This document shows positions 1-8,010 of a DNA stretch of 54,336 nt, piece after piece; position 1 is the first letter of the stretch, and the number at the start of each line of letters is the position of its first letter. A model generated the notes under the pieces. That model ran no database searches, had not been told where the DNA came from, and was given only the letters and a program-made list of their open reading frames with translations. The DNA is from Extensimonas vulgaris (GTDB taxonomy: Bacteria; Pseudomonadota; Gammaproteobacteria; Burkholderiales; Burkholderiaceae_C). The stretch is taken from positions 1 through 54,336 of the forward strand of contig NZ_QPJU01000012.1 in NCBI RefSeq assembly GCF_003337425.1, written 5' to 3'. The position numbers and the translations under genes were made by a program.

Positions 1-90
1 GTTGACGATGGGCTCGTCGCTGTGCGCAAGCCAGTCGAGCACGAAATTGCTGCCGATGAAGCCGGCGCCGCCGGTGACGAGGAGGGTCAT
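1..90 (-). CDS. rfbB: dTDP-glucose 4,6-dehydratase, N-terminal fragment
   Basis: The first 30 codons of a gene that runs off the left edge, with its ATG at 88-90. The visible start has the Rossmann dinucleotide-binding motif GGAGFIG right after an MTLLVT beta strand, then SNFVLDWL, which matches the start of dTDP-glucose 4,6-dehydratase (RmlB/RfbB) as I remember it. That enzyme uses NAD to make the 4-keto-6-deoxy sugar on the way to dTDP-rhamnose for cell-surface polysaccharide. Only the cofactor-binding start is seen, so another extended short-chain dehydrogenase/epimerase is possible. The rest of an rml cluster would be expected to the left. Confidence 0.72.
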   Translation of the reverse strand, partial: MTLLVTGGAGFIGSNFVLDWLAHSDEPIVN

Positions 91-290
91 GGGGTAGATG
101 GGGCTTAGCGTAACGCCGGGCCGATGCACCCGCGGCGCTTGCCACCAAGCCGATAGCAAGGAATCGCGAAGATTCTACCGGCACCCCAGGCACGCGCGCC
201 CAGTCATCGAGAACGCAGAAGTAGCCCGAATGGATAGGCAAAGCGGCCTTCGAGCAAGATCAACGGCGGGACTCGAGGCGCAATGTATGT
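91..290. other. Non-coding spacer between rfbB and tRNA-Val
   Basis: About 200 bases holding the 5' leader and promoter of the leftward rfbB gene. The short frames here lack a ribosome-binding site and recognisable protein sequence. I see no clear promoter or hairpin. Confidence 0.5.
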
Positions 291-365
291 TGGTGGGTGA
301 TACATGGATCGAACATGTGACCCCTGCCGTGTGAAGGCAGTGCTCTACCGCTGAGCTAATCACCC
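291..365 (-). tRNA. tRNA-Val (anticodon CAC), copy 2 of a tandem pair
   Basis: The reverse complement folds as a cloverleaf. The acceptor stem GGGTGAT pairs with ATCACCC, the D arm begins GCTCAGCGGTAGAGC, and the anticodon stem CTGCC/GGCAG encloses the loop TTCACAC, giving anticodon CAC (reads GTG). The T arm contains TTCGATC and the 3' CCA is encoded. It is 75 nt long and identical to the copy at 413-487, 47 bases upstream. Confidence 0.96.
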
Positions 366-412
366 AAGGCGCGAACTGCATGCCGCGCGTGAAAAACGCG
401 GCGCACGGAAAT

Positions 413-487
413 TGGTGGGTGATACATGGATCGAACATGTGACCCCTGCCGTGTGAAGGCAGTGCTCTACCGCTGAGCTAATCACCC
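413..487 (-). tRNA. tRNA-Val (anticodon CAC), copy 1 of a tandem pair
   Basis: Same 75-nt cloverleaf as the copy at 291-365, with anticodon CAC and an encoded CCA. It is the promoter-proximal copy of the leftward pair. The upstream side carries a CATAAT -10-like hexamer on the minus strand at 509-514. The two genes are probably transcribed together and separated by RNA processing. Confidence 0.96.
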
Positions 488-508
488 AAGTGCTGCGCTG
501 AGCCCGCG

Positions 509-514
509 ATTATG
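509..514 (-). promoter_or_regulatory. Possible -10 element for the tRNA-Val pair
   Basis: Reading leftward, CATAAT lies 21 bases before the first nucleotide of the tRNA-Val gene at 487. No good -35 hexamer is visible at 16-18 bases spacing, so this is tentative. Confidence 0.3.
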
Positions 515-604
515 GCACAGGCCAGCAGCACTTTTTGCCCTTGGAGCCCAGGGGGCCACGCAGGGGCTGAGGGCCGAGCGATCCAGCGCACGACGGCCCC
601 AAAC

Positions 605-2782
605 TCAAAACTCCACGCGCAGGCCCAGCGTGATGTCGCGCCCCATGAGCGGCGCGGCGGTCTTGATGAACGAGGTGCTCGCGTAGGCCAGGCGGTTGTT
701 CAAATTATTGGCCTTGAGGTAGATCTGCCAGCGCTGCCCGAACGCCCCGCTCGATGTGCCACCGTAGCTCAGGCCCACATTCAGCATGCCGTAGCCCGGT
801 GTGGGCGTTTCGAACGCGGCGGTGCGATCCTGGCGCGCCAACTGCAGCCATTCGGTGTAGCCCTGCCAAGGGCCCCAGCTGCCGTCCAGGCGCAGCCCCG
901 CGCGCGCAGCGGGCATGCGCGGCACGCGGCTGCCGTCGTCCAGGTGCGCGCGCACCGCGTCGCCGCGCAGCGTGAGCCCCAGGTGCCGCGTGAGGCGCTG
1001 GTGCACCTGACCTTCGAAGCCGGTGAAGGTGGCGTCCTGCTGGCTGTATTGCAGCAGCTGCAGACCGCCGAGCTCATCGACGGTGCGGCCGTAGATGTAG
1101 TTGGCGATGTGGTTGCGGAACACGCTGAGCTCGAAAGTGGTGTCGCCGGCCGTCTTGCGCAAACTCAGGTCGATGTTTTGCGCCGTCTCGGCGCGCAGAT
1201 CGGCGTTGCCGCGCTCGTAGGTGCGCGTGGCCAGGTGCAGGCCCTGGGCGTAGAGCTCTTCGGCCGTGGGCAAGCGCACGGCGCGCGTGAACGAGGCGCC
1301 CAGGGCGTAGCCGGGCGTGAACTTCCACACCGCGCCGAGCGAGGCCGAAGTGCCGTGGTGATCGCGTTCGATCCCGCTGCTTTGCGCCTCGACGCTCTGG
1401 CGGTCGTGGCGCAGCGCGGCTTCGAAGCGCCAGTCCTGCCACCGGTACTCCTCGAGCGCGAACAGGCCCACTTTGTGCGTGGCCGTGGGCTGTATGAAGG
1501 ATTCCTCGCCGTCGGCGCGGAATTTGCGCTGCCCGAGCTGCAGCCCCACGAGGCCGCGCCAGCCCGCGATCGGCAGGTGCTCGAGCTCGATGCGGCTGTC
1601 GTAGGCTTGGTTGCTGAAGGTGGTGCCGACCGCGCCGTCCTCGATCTCGTTGTGCCGGTAATGCGTGAGGCCGCTGCGCAGGCGCACGGCGGCGATGCCG
1701 GCGAACGGGTTGCGCAGCTCGCCGCGCAAGTCCCAGCGTTCGCTGAGCAGATCGACCATGGGTGCGGTGGCATCGGTGGAAGCTTCTGCGGGCGCTGCGT
1801 CGGCGGGGCAGACCAGCCGGTTGCCCTCGGCGCCGCAGCCCGCGTGCGCGGCGTCATCACCCGGCAAGCCATATTTGGCCGTCTGGCGCGTGTAGGCTGC
1901 GCCGAGGTAGCCGTCGGTGTCGATCCACGACAGGCCCACGCTGCCCGTGTCGCCGCGCTGGTAGCTGCCGGGCACGCGCGAGCCTTGCGGCCAGCCGCTG
2001 CCGGCGCGGTAGTCCTGCGCGTCGTTGGCCGCGCCTTCGACGTGCAGCGCGAGGTGCCCCGTGCCGCCGGTGAGCGCGAACACGCCGGCTTTTTCGCGTG
2101 CGTTGCTGCTCGCGCGCAGCTCGGCGCTGCCGGTGTAGCCCTTCTCAGGGATGGCGGTGGGCACCTTGTCGTCGAGCACATTGACCACGCCGCCCACGGC
2201 ACCGCCGCCATAGAGCAGCGCCGAAGGGCCGCGCAGCACCTCGATCTGGCGCGCGAGCAAGGGGGAGGACGCGACCGCGTGATCGGGGCTCACGGTGGAG
2301 GCGTCCTGCAGTTCGGCGCCGTCGCTCAGGATCTTCACGCGCGGGCCGTCCATGCCGCGGATGATGGGGCGGCTCGCGCCCGCGCCGAAGTGGCTCGCGC
2401 TGATGCCCGGCATGCCGTCCAGCGTGTCGCCCAGCGTCGCGGCGCGCCGCTGCACGAGCTCGTCACCTTCGAGCACGGTCACAGGCGTGGCCAGCTCGCT
2501 GCTGCCCAGCTGCAGGCCGCTGGCGGATACCGTGACGGTGGCGAGCGTGGGCGTCTCCGAGACGGAAACGGGAACGGGAACGGGGACAGGGGTGGAGACG
2601 GTGGCAGGCGTGGCCGTGGAGGCGCTCGCCGCAGGAGTCGCAGGCGCTGGAGCGGAGGCTGGCGCAGCGGCGGACGGAACGCTTTGGGCATGGGCCAGAC
2701 CAAGGCTCGTCAGCAGCAGCCCCACGGCCAGCGCCACGGGCCGCCGCGCCAAAACAGCAGAGGATTTTTGAGAGGACTTCAT
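605..2782 (-). CDS. ZnuD-like TonB-dependent outer-membrane receptor
   Basis: A 725-residue outer-membrane receptor that would import a metal or metal chelate using TonB energy. The start at 2782 gives a classic signal peptide (basic MKSSQKSS, hydrophobic ALAVGLLLTSLGLA, cleavage near HAQ). About 45 residues of Ala/Pro/Thr-rich linker follow, including VPVPVPV encoded by near-perfect 6-bp repeats. The plug domain has TLGDTLDGMPGIS, RPIIRGMDGPRVKIL, SPDHAV and VEVLRGP-type sequence (IEVLRGPSALLYGGGAVGG). The C-terminal barrel ends in ITLGLRVEF, with a terminal aromatic as in outer-membrane proteins. The SPDHA segment and its spacing recall ZnuD zinc receptors. Zinc as substrate is inferred; iron or copper are alternatives. 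Longer in-frame starts upstream would bury the signal peptide. Confidence 0.88.
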   Translation of the reverse strand: MKSSQKSSAVLARRPVALAVGLLLTSLGLAHAQSVPSAAAPASAPAPATPAASASTATPATVSTPVPVPVPVSVSETPTLATVTVSASGLQLGSSELATPVTVLEGDELVQRRAATLGDTLDGMPGISASHFGAGASRPIIRGMDGPRVKILSDGAELQDASTVSPDHAVASSPLLARQIEVLRGPSALLYGGGAVGGVVNVLDDKVPTAIPEKGYTGSAELRASSNAREKAGVFALTGGTGHLALHVEGAANDAQDYRAGSGWPQGSRVPGSYQRGDTGSVGLSWIDTDGYLGAAYTRQTAKYGLPGDDAAHAGCGAEGNRLVCPADAAPAEASTDATAPMVDLLSERWDLRGELRNPFAGIAAVRLRSGLTHYRHNEIEDGAVGTTFSNQAYDSRIELEHLPIAGWRGLVGLQLGQRKFRADGEESFIQPTATHKVGLFALEEYRWQDWRFEAALRHDRQSVEAQSSGIERDHHGTSASLGAVWKFTPGYALGASFTRAVRLPTAEELYAQGLHLATRTYERGNADLRAETAQNIDLSLRKTAGDTTFELSVFRNHIANYIYGRTVDELGGLQLLQYSQQDATFTGFEGQVHQRLTRHLGLTLRGDAVRAHLDDGSRVPRMPAARAGLRLDGSWGPWQGYTEWLQLARQDRTAAFETPTPGYGMLNVGLSYGGTSSGAFGQRWQIYLKANNLNNRLAYASTSFIKTAAPLMGRDITLGLRVEF

Positions 2783-2871
2783 GAAAGCAAACTTTGGGTA
2801 CGAGGAACGCCAGGGCGGCACGCGCCGCCCTGCCCATGCGGGCCATGGCCGGCGCATGGCAGCGTTGCCAA

Positions 2872-2889
2872 AATAAGAATGAAAATAGG
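2872..2889. promoter_or_regulatory. Possible Fur/Zur-type operator upstream of the TonB receptor
   Basis: Three AT-rich hexamers in a row, AATAAG, AATGAA and AATAGG, lie 90 bases before the receptor start in otherwise GC-rich DNA. Fur sites are often read as tandem NATWAT-like hexamers, so a metal-responsive operator is plausible. It is not a good palindrome, and no clear Zur consensus is seen. Confidence 0.3.
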
Positions 2890-2923
2890 CTATAGCGCTT
2901 ATCTGGTAAGCGCTAGCAGCTAT
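2887..2923. repeat. Family D REP-like palindrome, copy 1
   Basis: An imperfect palindrome, GGCTATAGCGCTTATC around TGG then TAAGCGCTAGCAGCTAT, between the TonB receptor and the small gene upstream. It shares the AGCGCTT...AAGCGCTAGCAGCTAT arms with copies near 16.0, 20.8, 30.8, 38.0 and 39.1 kb. It could act as a transcript-stabilising or attenuating hairpin. Confidence 0.7.
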
Positions 2924-2937
2924 GAAAGAAGGAGTTT

Positions 2938-3423
2938 TCAGCGCGTCGGCGGAGCGCGTGCGCGAAACGCTGCGACGTGCCGCACCACGCGCCCGACGAG
3001 GGGCCGTGCAGCAGGAGCGCCGGGCGGCAGCGCCGTTGGCAGGACGAGCGCGGCGGCGTGCAGCGCCTGCCCGAGCGCGAGCTGGTCGAGCAGCTCGCAG
3101 TCGGCCGCCGTGTGCTGCGGCAGCAGGCGCCGCAGACCTTGGGAAAAGTCTTTTTCGGAGGCGGCGGCTGCGCCGGGCGAGAGCGCACCCTGAGCCTCGG
3201 CTCCGGCCTCTACCCCAATTGCCCCAACTGCCCCTGCGGCAGTGCCGCGCACATCGAGCCCGTGTGCGCGCAGCACCGCCATAGCGCGCCCCTGCCCGGC
3301 GTGCGGCGCGAAGTGCAGCACCTTGTGCAGCTGCCCCACGGTGGGCACCAGCACCAGGGCCAGCAGCAGCCATGCAAGCGCAGCGCGGCGCACACTCTCC
3401 CAGCCACGCCGGAGCGCGTTCAT
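2938..3423 (-). CDS. Small exported or membrane-anchored protein upstream of the TonB receptor
   Basis: A 161-residue protein of unknown function. The ATG at 3423 gives a basic start (MNALRRGWESVRR), a hydrophobic helix (AALAWLLLALVLVP), then GQLHKVLHFAPH. The middle is Ala/Gly-rich and low in complexity. A conserved-looking segment near residue 110 reads QHTAADCELLDQLALGQALHAA, and the end is RARAPP. Small proteins with a signal helix, scattered His residues, a Cys followed by LxDQL, and a final ARxPP are, as I recall, often found beside metal-related TonB receptors in betaproteobacteria. It is on the same strand as the receptor, 155 bases upstream, with repeat D and an AT-rich operator-like site between. 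A metal-linked periplasmic role is inference only. Confidence 0.6.
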   Translation of the reverse strand: MNALRRGWESVRRAALAWLLLALVLVPTVGQLHKVLHFAPHAGQGRAMAVLRAHGLDVRGTAAGAVGAIGVEAGAEAQGALSPGAAAASEKDFSQGLRRLLPQHTAADCELLDQLALGQALHAAALVLPTALPPGAPAARPLVGRVVRHVAAFRARAPPTR

Positions 3424-3472
3424 TGCACAGGGGTTGCGCAGTTTGTGCACGGCTTGGCCCACGCTACGTCTG

Positions 3473-3550
3473 GACTCACGCAAACAAGGATGCAGCAAAG
3501 TGTTTTGCCATGGTGCGCGCGCCTTGCCTGAACCCCGATTGGCGTAAGTC
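3473..3550. repeat. Family C intergenic palindromic repeat, copy 1
   Basis: A 78-bp unit running from GACTCACGCAAACAAGGATGC to GATTGGCGTAAGTC. The ends are inverted repeats (GACTYACGC / GCGTAAGTC), and the centre has TTTTGCCATGG followed by CGCGCCTTGCC. Related units lie at 24192-24263, 24323-24399 and 42727-42803. This copy fills most of the gap between the small exported protein and the crotonase gene. Confidence 0.8.
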
Positions 3551-3566
3551 GTGTTCGTATTTCGCG

Positions 3567-4364
3567 TCAGTGAAAGCGCGGCGCACGCTTTTCGAGAAAG
3601 GCTTGCAGCCCTTCGCGCGCGTCCTGGCTGTGCGTGCACTCTTGCAGCAAGGCTTGCTCGAGCGCCAGCTGTGCCTGCAGACCGCGCTGCATCGCGCCTT
3701 CGCACAGGTGCTTGATCTTGGCCAGTGATCCCCGGGGTGCAGCCGCAAGGCGCGCGCACAGGGCTTCGGCACGCTGCGCCAGCTCGCTGTCGGGCACGAC
3801 CTCGTCGACCAGCCCCATTTCAAGGCATTGGCGTGCGTCTATCGGATCGCTGAGCATGAACAGCTGGCGCGCACGCATCGCACCCACGCGGCGCGTGACG
3901 AAATACGACGCCCCCATGTCCGGCGACAGGCCCAGCGCCACGTAGCCCGTGCGCAATTTCATGGACGCGGCCGCCAGCGCAAAATCGCCGCACAGCGCCC
4001 AGCCCACTCCACCACCGCCGACCGGGCCGTTGATCGCCGTGACCACGGGCACGGGCAGCTGCGACAAACGCAGGAGCGCCGGGTGCGCGATGTCCACGAG
4101 TGCGCGCAGGTAGGATTCCAGGGTCTCGGCATGCGCGCGCATCTCGGCGATGTTGCCGCCGGCGCTGAACAGCCCGCCGCTGCCGCTGAGCAAGACCACG
4201 CGCGGGCGCGCCTCCGCCACCTCATCCACCGCACGCGCCAGTGCCGCCGTGGCCGCCAGCGCAAGCGTGTGCGGGCCATCGCTGCGGTCGAACACGATGC
4301 GCCCTATGCCGTGTGCGACGCTCCAGCGTATGGTGTCCACGGTTTGCTCCATCACTTCATGCAT
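3567..4364 (-). CDS. Enoyl-CoA hydratase/isomerase (crotonase) family protein
   Basis: A 265-residue crotonase-fold protein. The ATG at 4364 follows AAAAGAGGAGACAAAC, a good ribosome-binding site. The oxyanion-hole segment (SGSGGLFSAGGNIAEM, about residues 60-75) and the second one (INGPVGGGGVGWALCGDF, about 111-128) are clear. By eye alignment with rat crotonase, both hydratase glutamates seem replaced, by Gly at about 121 and Tyr at about 141. A SPD aspartate (about 149) sits where PaaG-type enoyl-CoA isomerases carry a catalytic Asp. Isomerase or another acyl-CoA reaction is therefore more likely than classical hydration. It stands alone, with no beta-oxidation partner beside it, so the substrate is unknown. 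Confidence 0.82.
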   Translation of the reverse strand: MHEVMEQTVDTIRWSVAHGIGRIVFDRSDGPHTLALAATAALARAVDEVAEARPRVVLLSGSGGLFSAGGNIAEMRAHAETLESYLRALVDIAHPALLRLSQLPVPVVTAINGPVGGGGVGWALCGDFALAAASMKLRTGYVALGLSPDMGASYFVTRRVGAMRARQLFMLSDPIDARQCLEMGLVDEVVPDSELAQRAEALCARLAAAPRGSLAKIKHLCEGAMQRGLQAQLALEQALLQECTHSQDAREGLQAFLEKRAPRFH

Positions 4365-4444
4365 GTTTGTCTCCTCTTTTTGGATGGGAAAACGGCGCCA
4401 CGCTGGCGCCTGAACGCCTGGCCAGCCTGTCGTCGGCACGGTCC

Positions 4445-4981
4445 TCACGGTTTCAGATACTGCGCAAAGGTCTGGCGGAATTTTTCCAGCTTGGGCGCGA
4501 TGACGAAGGCGCAATAGCCTTGCTGCGGATGGCGCGCGAAATAGTCGCGATGGTAATCCTCGGCGGGCCAGAACTGCTCCAAGGGCTGAACCTCGGTGAC
4601 GATGGGGGCGTCGAACACCTGCTGCGCCTCGAGCTCATGGATCAAGGCGCGCGCGGCCTCGCCGTGCTCGGGGCGCTCGTAATAAATCCCGCTGCGGTAC
4701 TGCGGCCCCACATCGTTGCCCTGGCGGTTGGGCGTGGTGGGGTCGTGCGTGGCGAAAAAGATTTGCAAAATTTCACGCACGCCGATCTGCGCTGGGTCGA
4801 ACGTGACGCGCACGGCCTCGGCATGCCCAGTCGTGCCCGTGCAGACCTGCTCGTAGCTCGGCTGCGGCACGTAGCCGTTGCAGTAACCGCTTTGCACGTC
4901 GAGGACGCCGCGCACGCGCTGAAAAATCGCCTCGGTGCACCAAAAACAACCGCCAGCGAGCACCAGTGTCTCCGTGTTCAT
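4445..4981 (-). CDS. msrA: Peptide-methionine (S)-S-oxide reductase MsrA
   Basis: A 178-residue cytosolic repair enzyme that reduces methionine-S-sulfoxide in proteins using thioredoxin. The signature GCFWCTEAIF near the N-terminus carries the catalytic Cys. Further family segments are SGYCNGYVPQPSYEQVCTG, GHAEAVRV, FFATHDPTTPNRQGNDVGPQYRS and AEDYHRDY. Length is typical for the family. Its ATG (4979-4981) overlaps the TGA of the upstream regulator (4978-4980) in an ATGA junction, so the two are probably translationally coupled. That ties methionine repair to the formate-gene regulator, an unexpected pairing. Confidence 0.96.
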   Translation of the reverse strand: MNTETLVLAGGCFWCTEAIFQRVRGVLDVQSGYCNGYVPQPSYEQVCTGTTGHAEAVRVTFDPAQIGVREILQIFFATHDPTTPNRQGNDVGPQYRSGIYYERPEHGEAARALIHELEAQQVFDAPIVTEVQPLEQFWPAEDYHRDYFARHPQQGYCAFVIAPKLEKFRQTFAQYLKP

Positions 4982-6159
4982 TCAGGTTTCCTCCATGGGT
5001 GGGCATTGGGCTGAACGTTGCCAGCGACGGCTGCAGGGCTTTGCCCCGCCCCGGCCGGGCGCCGTGCAGACGCGCGGCGGCGCACTTCACCGAGCGCCGG
5101 ATAGGCCTGCGCGAGCGGCATGACGACCCCTGCGCAGGCGGGGTCGTAGCCCGGCAATTGCGACAGCACGGACTGAAAGGATGGATCGCGCAATACGGCC
5201 AGCACTTTTTGTGCCGCCGGCGTCGGCAACACGTCGTCGCGGCACAGCAGAAAGTAGCGCTCCGTGGCGATGGGCACGAAGTCGAGCTTGAAGTGCCGCG
5301 CCGGCGGCTCCAGACCGAAGCCCACGTCGGCCATGCCGCTGGCCACGTAGGCCGCAACCGCCGAATGGGTGTATTCGCCCTGCTCGAAACCGGCGATGCG
5401 CGTGGCGTCTATGCCCTGCTGCGCCAGCAGGCCCTCGAGCAGCAGCCGCGAGCCCGAGCCCGCCTGCCGGTTGATGAAGCGCACCTGCGGGCGCGTGAGG
5501 TCGGCCAGCGAAAACACCTCCTTGGGGTTGCCGCGCTGCACCATCAAGCCCTGGCGCCGCTGCGCGATGTCCACCAGGGTCAGCGCCATGCCCTGCAACC
5601 AGGGACGGTAGTGCTGCAGCGCCATGTCCTGCAGCGGCCCGAGCGGGAGGTGCATGCCGACCATGTCGCACTCGCCCTCGCGCAGGGCGGCCGCGGCAGC
5701 ACTGCAGCTGGCGTAGCTGATGTGCAACTGGAGCCCCTCATGCCCCAGGCGTTCGATCAGGCGTTCGATGGCAAAGCCGTGGCTCGCGTGCAGACGCAAG
5801 GCGGCCGGTGCCTCGCGCAAGGCGTTGCGCAGCTCCTCGGAGAGCTCGGACGCCATCGTTTCCAAAATGGGCTGCAGACGCGCACGGATGCGCTTGTCGG
5901 CCCACACGATGCGCGTCCCCAGTTCGGTGAGCGTCGAGCCGCGCCCGCGCTCCATCACGAGCAGTGCGGCCCCGAAGTGCTCTTCCCCTTCGCGCACCAA
6001 ATCCCAGGCACGGCGGTAGGACAGCCCCAGCGCACGCGCCGCGAGCAGCAGGCTTCCGGATTCGGACACCTGTACGAGCAGCTCGATGATCCGCGCTGGC
6101 AAGGGACGACCACCAGGCTCATGAATGCCCCAGACCGGGCGGATCGAAATTTCTTTCAT
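4978..6159 (-). CDS. ModE-type HTH regulator with periplasmic-binding-like sensor domain (FdsR-like)
   Basis: A 393-residue transcription regulator. Residues about 20-100 form a LysR/ModE-type winged helix-turn-helix (LLVQVSESGSLLLAARALGLSYRRAWDLV, then RGRGSTLTELG). The rest is a periplasmic-binding-protein-like domain without a signal peptide. Its segment INRQAGSGSRLLLEGLLAQQGID is typical of PBP-like domains fused to ModE-type HTHs in molybdate or molybdopterin gene control. It is divergent from the transporter and fds genes, so I infer control of formate dehydrogenase, as fdsR does in Cupriavidus. The ATG at 6159 is preferred to a TTG 30 bases upstream; neither has a strong ribosome-binding site. 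The ligand could be formate, molybdate or oxalate. Confidence 0.85.
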   Translation of the reverse strand: MKEISIRPVWGIHEPGGRPLPARIIELLVQVSESGSLLLAARALGLSYRRAWDLVREGEEHFGAALLVMERGRGSTLTELGTRIVWADKRIRARLQPILETMASELSEELRNALREAPAALRLHASHGFAIERLIERLGHEGLQLHISYASCSAAAAALREGECDMVGMHLPLGPLQDMALQHYRPWLQGMALTLVDIAQRRQGLMVQRGNPKEVFSLADLTRPQVRFINRQAGSGSRLLLEGLLAQQGIDATRIAGFEQGEYTHSAVAAYVASGMADVGFGLEPPARHFKLDFVPIATERYFLLCRDDVLPTPAAQKVLAVLRDPSFQSVLSQLPGYDPACAGVVMPLAQAYPALGEVRRRASARRPAGAGQSPAAVAGNVQPNAHPWRKPE

Positions 6160-6205
6160 AGGGTTATCACTTAAGAACTCAGCTGCCAATGCTTTTGCGG
6201 TTTGT

Positions 6206-6218
6206 CTTCATATTGAAG
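6206..6218. promoter_or_regulatory. Candidate operator in the regulator/transporter divergent gap
   Basis: CTTCA-TAT-TGAAG is a perfect 5-bp inverted repeat around a 3-base centre, in the 156-bp gap between the divergent regulator (start 6159) and transporter (start 6316). Position and symmetry suit a binding site for the adjacent HTH regulator. It was found by eye only. Confidence 0.4.
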
Positions 6219-6315
6219 CCTTGAAAAAGTCCGGCGATGATCTGCGGGCTCGCAAAACATGGCTGCGATGGCACCATTTTCCATGCAAAGACAAATTCAT
6301 ACCAAAGGAGACCCG

Positions 6316-7989
6316 ATGTCCAGCACACTCAGTCCACAGACACTTGCCCCGCATCCCTCCAAGGGCGGCATTCTGTCCAAAGAGCGCATCGTCGCCGCGC
6401 CTGGCTTCAACCGCTGGCTGGTGCCACCCGCAGCGTTGGCCATTCACCTGTGCATTGGCATGGCCTATGGCTTTTCGGTGTTCTGGCTGCCCTTGTCCAA
6501 GGCGCTGGGCATCAAGGAATCCATCAAGTGCGGCCCCGACGTGGGCTTTTTCCAGCAACTTTTCACCACCAGCTGCGATTGGCCGATTTCAACGCTGGGT
6601 TGGATGTATACGCTGTTTTTCGTCTTTCTCGGTCTCTCGGCCGCCATCTGGGGCGGCTGGCTCGAGCGCGTGGGGCCGCGCAAAGTGGGCGTGATCGCGG
6701 CGCTTTGCTGGGGCGGCGGCATGCTGTTCTCGGCCCTGGGCGTGTACCTGCACCAATTCTGGATGATGATTCTCGGCTCGGGCATCATCGGCGGCATCGG
6801 CCTGGGCCTGGGCTACATCTCACCGGTGAGCACATTGATCAAGTGGTTTCCCGACAAACGGGGCATGGCCACCGGTATGGCCATCATGGGTTTTGGCGGC
6901 GGTGCCATGATCGGTTCGCCCCTGGCGGCAGAGCTGATGAAGCATTTCGCCACGCCGACCAGCGTAGGCGTGTGGGAGACCTTCGTCGTCATGGGCGTGA
7001 TCTACACCATCGCCATGCTGATCGGGGCTTTCGGCTACCGGATTCCGGCGCAGGGCTGGAAACCCGAGGGCTGGACGCCACCCGCGCAAGGGCAGACGAA
7101 TGCCATGATTACGCACGGCCATGTGCACGTGAAAAAAGTCTGGGGCATTCCGCAGTTCTGGCTGGTGTGGATGGTGCTGTGCATGAATGTGTCGGCGGGT
7201 ATCGGCGTGATCGGCATGGCCAGCCCGATGCTGCAGGAGGTGTTCGGCGGCAGCCTGATCGGCGTTCCCGCCAAATTCAGCGAACTGGACAAGACCCAAC
7301 TGACGGCCATCGCCGGCGTGGCCGCAGGCTTTGCCGCGCTGCTGAGCCTGTTCAACATCGTGGGCCGTTTCTTCTGGGCCAGTCTGTCAGACAAGCTCGG
7401 ACGCAAGATGACCTACTCGATTTTCTTCATCCTCGGTGGCCTGCTGTATTTCAGCGTCCCGATCAGCGCAGCCGCGGGGAACAAACTGATGTTCGTGGCT
7501 GCCTTTTGCATCATCCTGAGCATGTACGGCGGGGGCTTCGCCACCGTGCCGGCTTACCTGGCGGACCTTTTTGGCACGCAGATGGTCGGGGCGATCCACG
7601 GTCGTTTGCTGACCGCATGGTCCACCGCAGGGATTCTCGGGCCCGTGGTGGTGAACTACATGCGCGACTATCAGCTCGGCCTGGGAATCCCCCGTGAACA
7701 GGTTTACAACCAGACCATGTACATCCTGGTCGGCATGCTGGTGATCGGGCTGCTTTGCAACCTGATGATCCGCCCGGTGGCAGACAAGCACTTCATGACC
7801 GAGGCCGAACTCGCCGAAGAAAAACGTCTGGCGCACGAGCGCGCCGAAGCCAGCGAAGTCGGCACGAGCCTTGCGTCCTACCACCCCAGCAACCCCGCCT
7901 TGGTGTGGGCAGCCTGGATCGCCGTTGGCATCCCGCTCGCCTGGGGCGTGTACCGCACGCTCTTGAGCGCGAGCCAGTTCTTTCATTGA
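6316..7989 (+). CDS. OFA-family MFS transporter (oxalate/formate antiporter type)
   Basis: A 557-residue inner-membrane transporter. The ATG at 6316 follows AAAGGAG with good spacing, so a longer frame upstream is rejected. About 12 hydrophobic helices can be traced, from LAIHLCIGMAYGFSVFWLPL onward. Typical OFA/OxlT-like features include an early helix ending GFSVF, GGWLERVGPRKVG between helices 2 and 3, and GLGLGYISPVSTLIKWFPDKRGMATGMA-type sequence. An extra C-terminal helix (ALVWAAWIAVGIPLAWGVY) ends the protein. It is 21 bases from fdsG and on the same strand, so it would supply or exchange the dehydrogenase substrate. Oxalate/formate exchange versus simple monocarboxylate uptake cannot be decided from sequence. 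Confidence 0.88.
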   Translation: MSSTLSPQTLAPHPSKGGILSKERIVAAPGFNRWLVPPAALAIHLCIGMAYGFSVFWLPLSKALGIKESIKCGPDVGFFQQLFTTSCDWPISTLGWMYTLFFVFLGLSAAIWGGWLERVGPRKVGVIAALCWGGGMLFSALGVYLHQFWMMILGSGIIGGIGLGLGYISPVSTLIKWFPDKRGMATGMAIMGFGGGAMIGSPLAAELMKHFATPTSVGVWETFVVMGVIYTIAMLIGAFGYRIPAQGWKPEGWTPPAQGQTNAMITHGHVHVKKVWGIPQFWLVWMVLCMNVSAGIGVIGMASPMLQEVFGGSLIGVPAKFSELDKTQLTAIAGVAAGFAALLSLFNIVGRFFWASLSDKLGRKMTYSIFFILGGLLYFSVPISAAAGNKLMFVAAFCIILSMYGGGFATVPAYLADLFGTQMVGAIHGRLLTAWSTAGILGPVVVNYMRDYQLGLGIPREQVYNQTMYILVGMLVIGLLCNLMIRPVADKHFMTEAELAEEKRLAHERAEASEVGTSLASYHPSNPALVWAAWIAVGIPLAWGVYRTLLSASQFFH

Positions 7990-8010
7990 GCACCGTTTCC
8001 AGCATCCACC

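Noticed and set aside
512..3193. A very long plus-strand open frame antisense to the TonB receptor.
   Set aside because: It is a GC-rich shadow of the receptor and the small gene; its protein is His/Arg/Ala-rich low-complexity sequence with no recognisable domain or start site.
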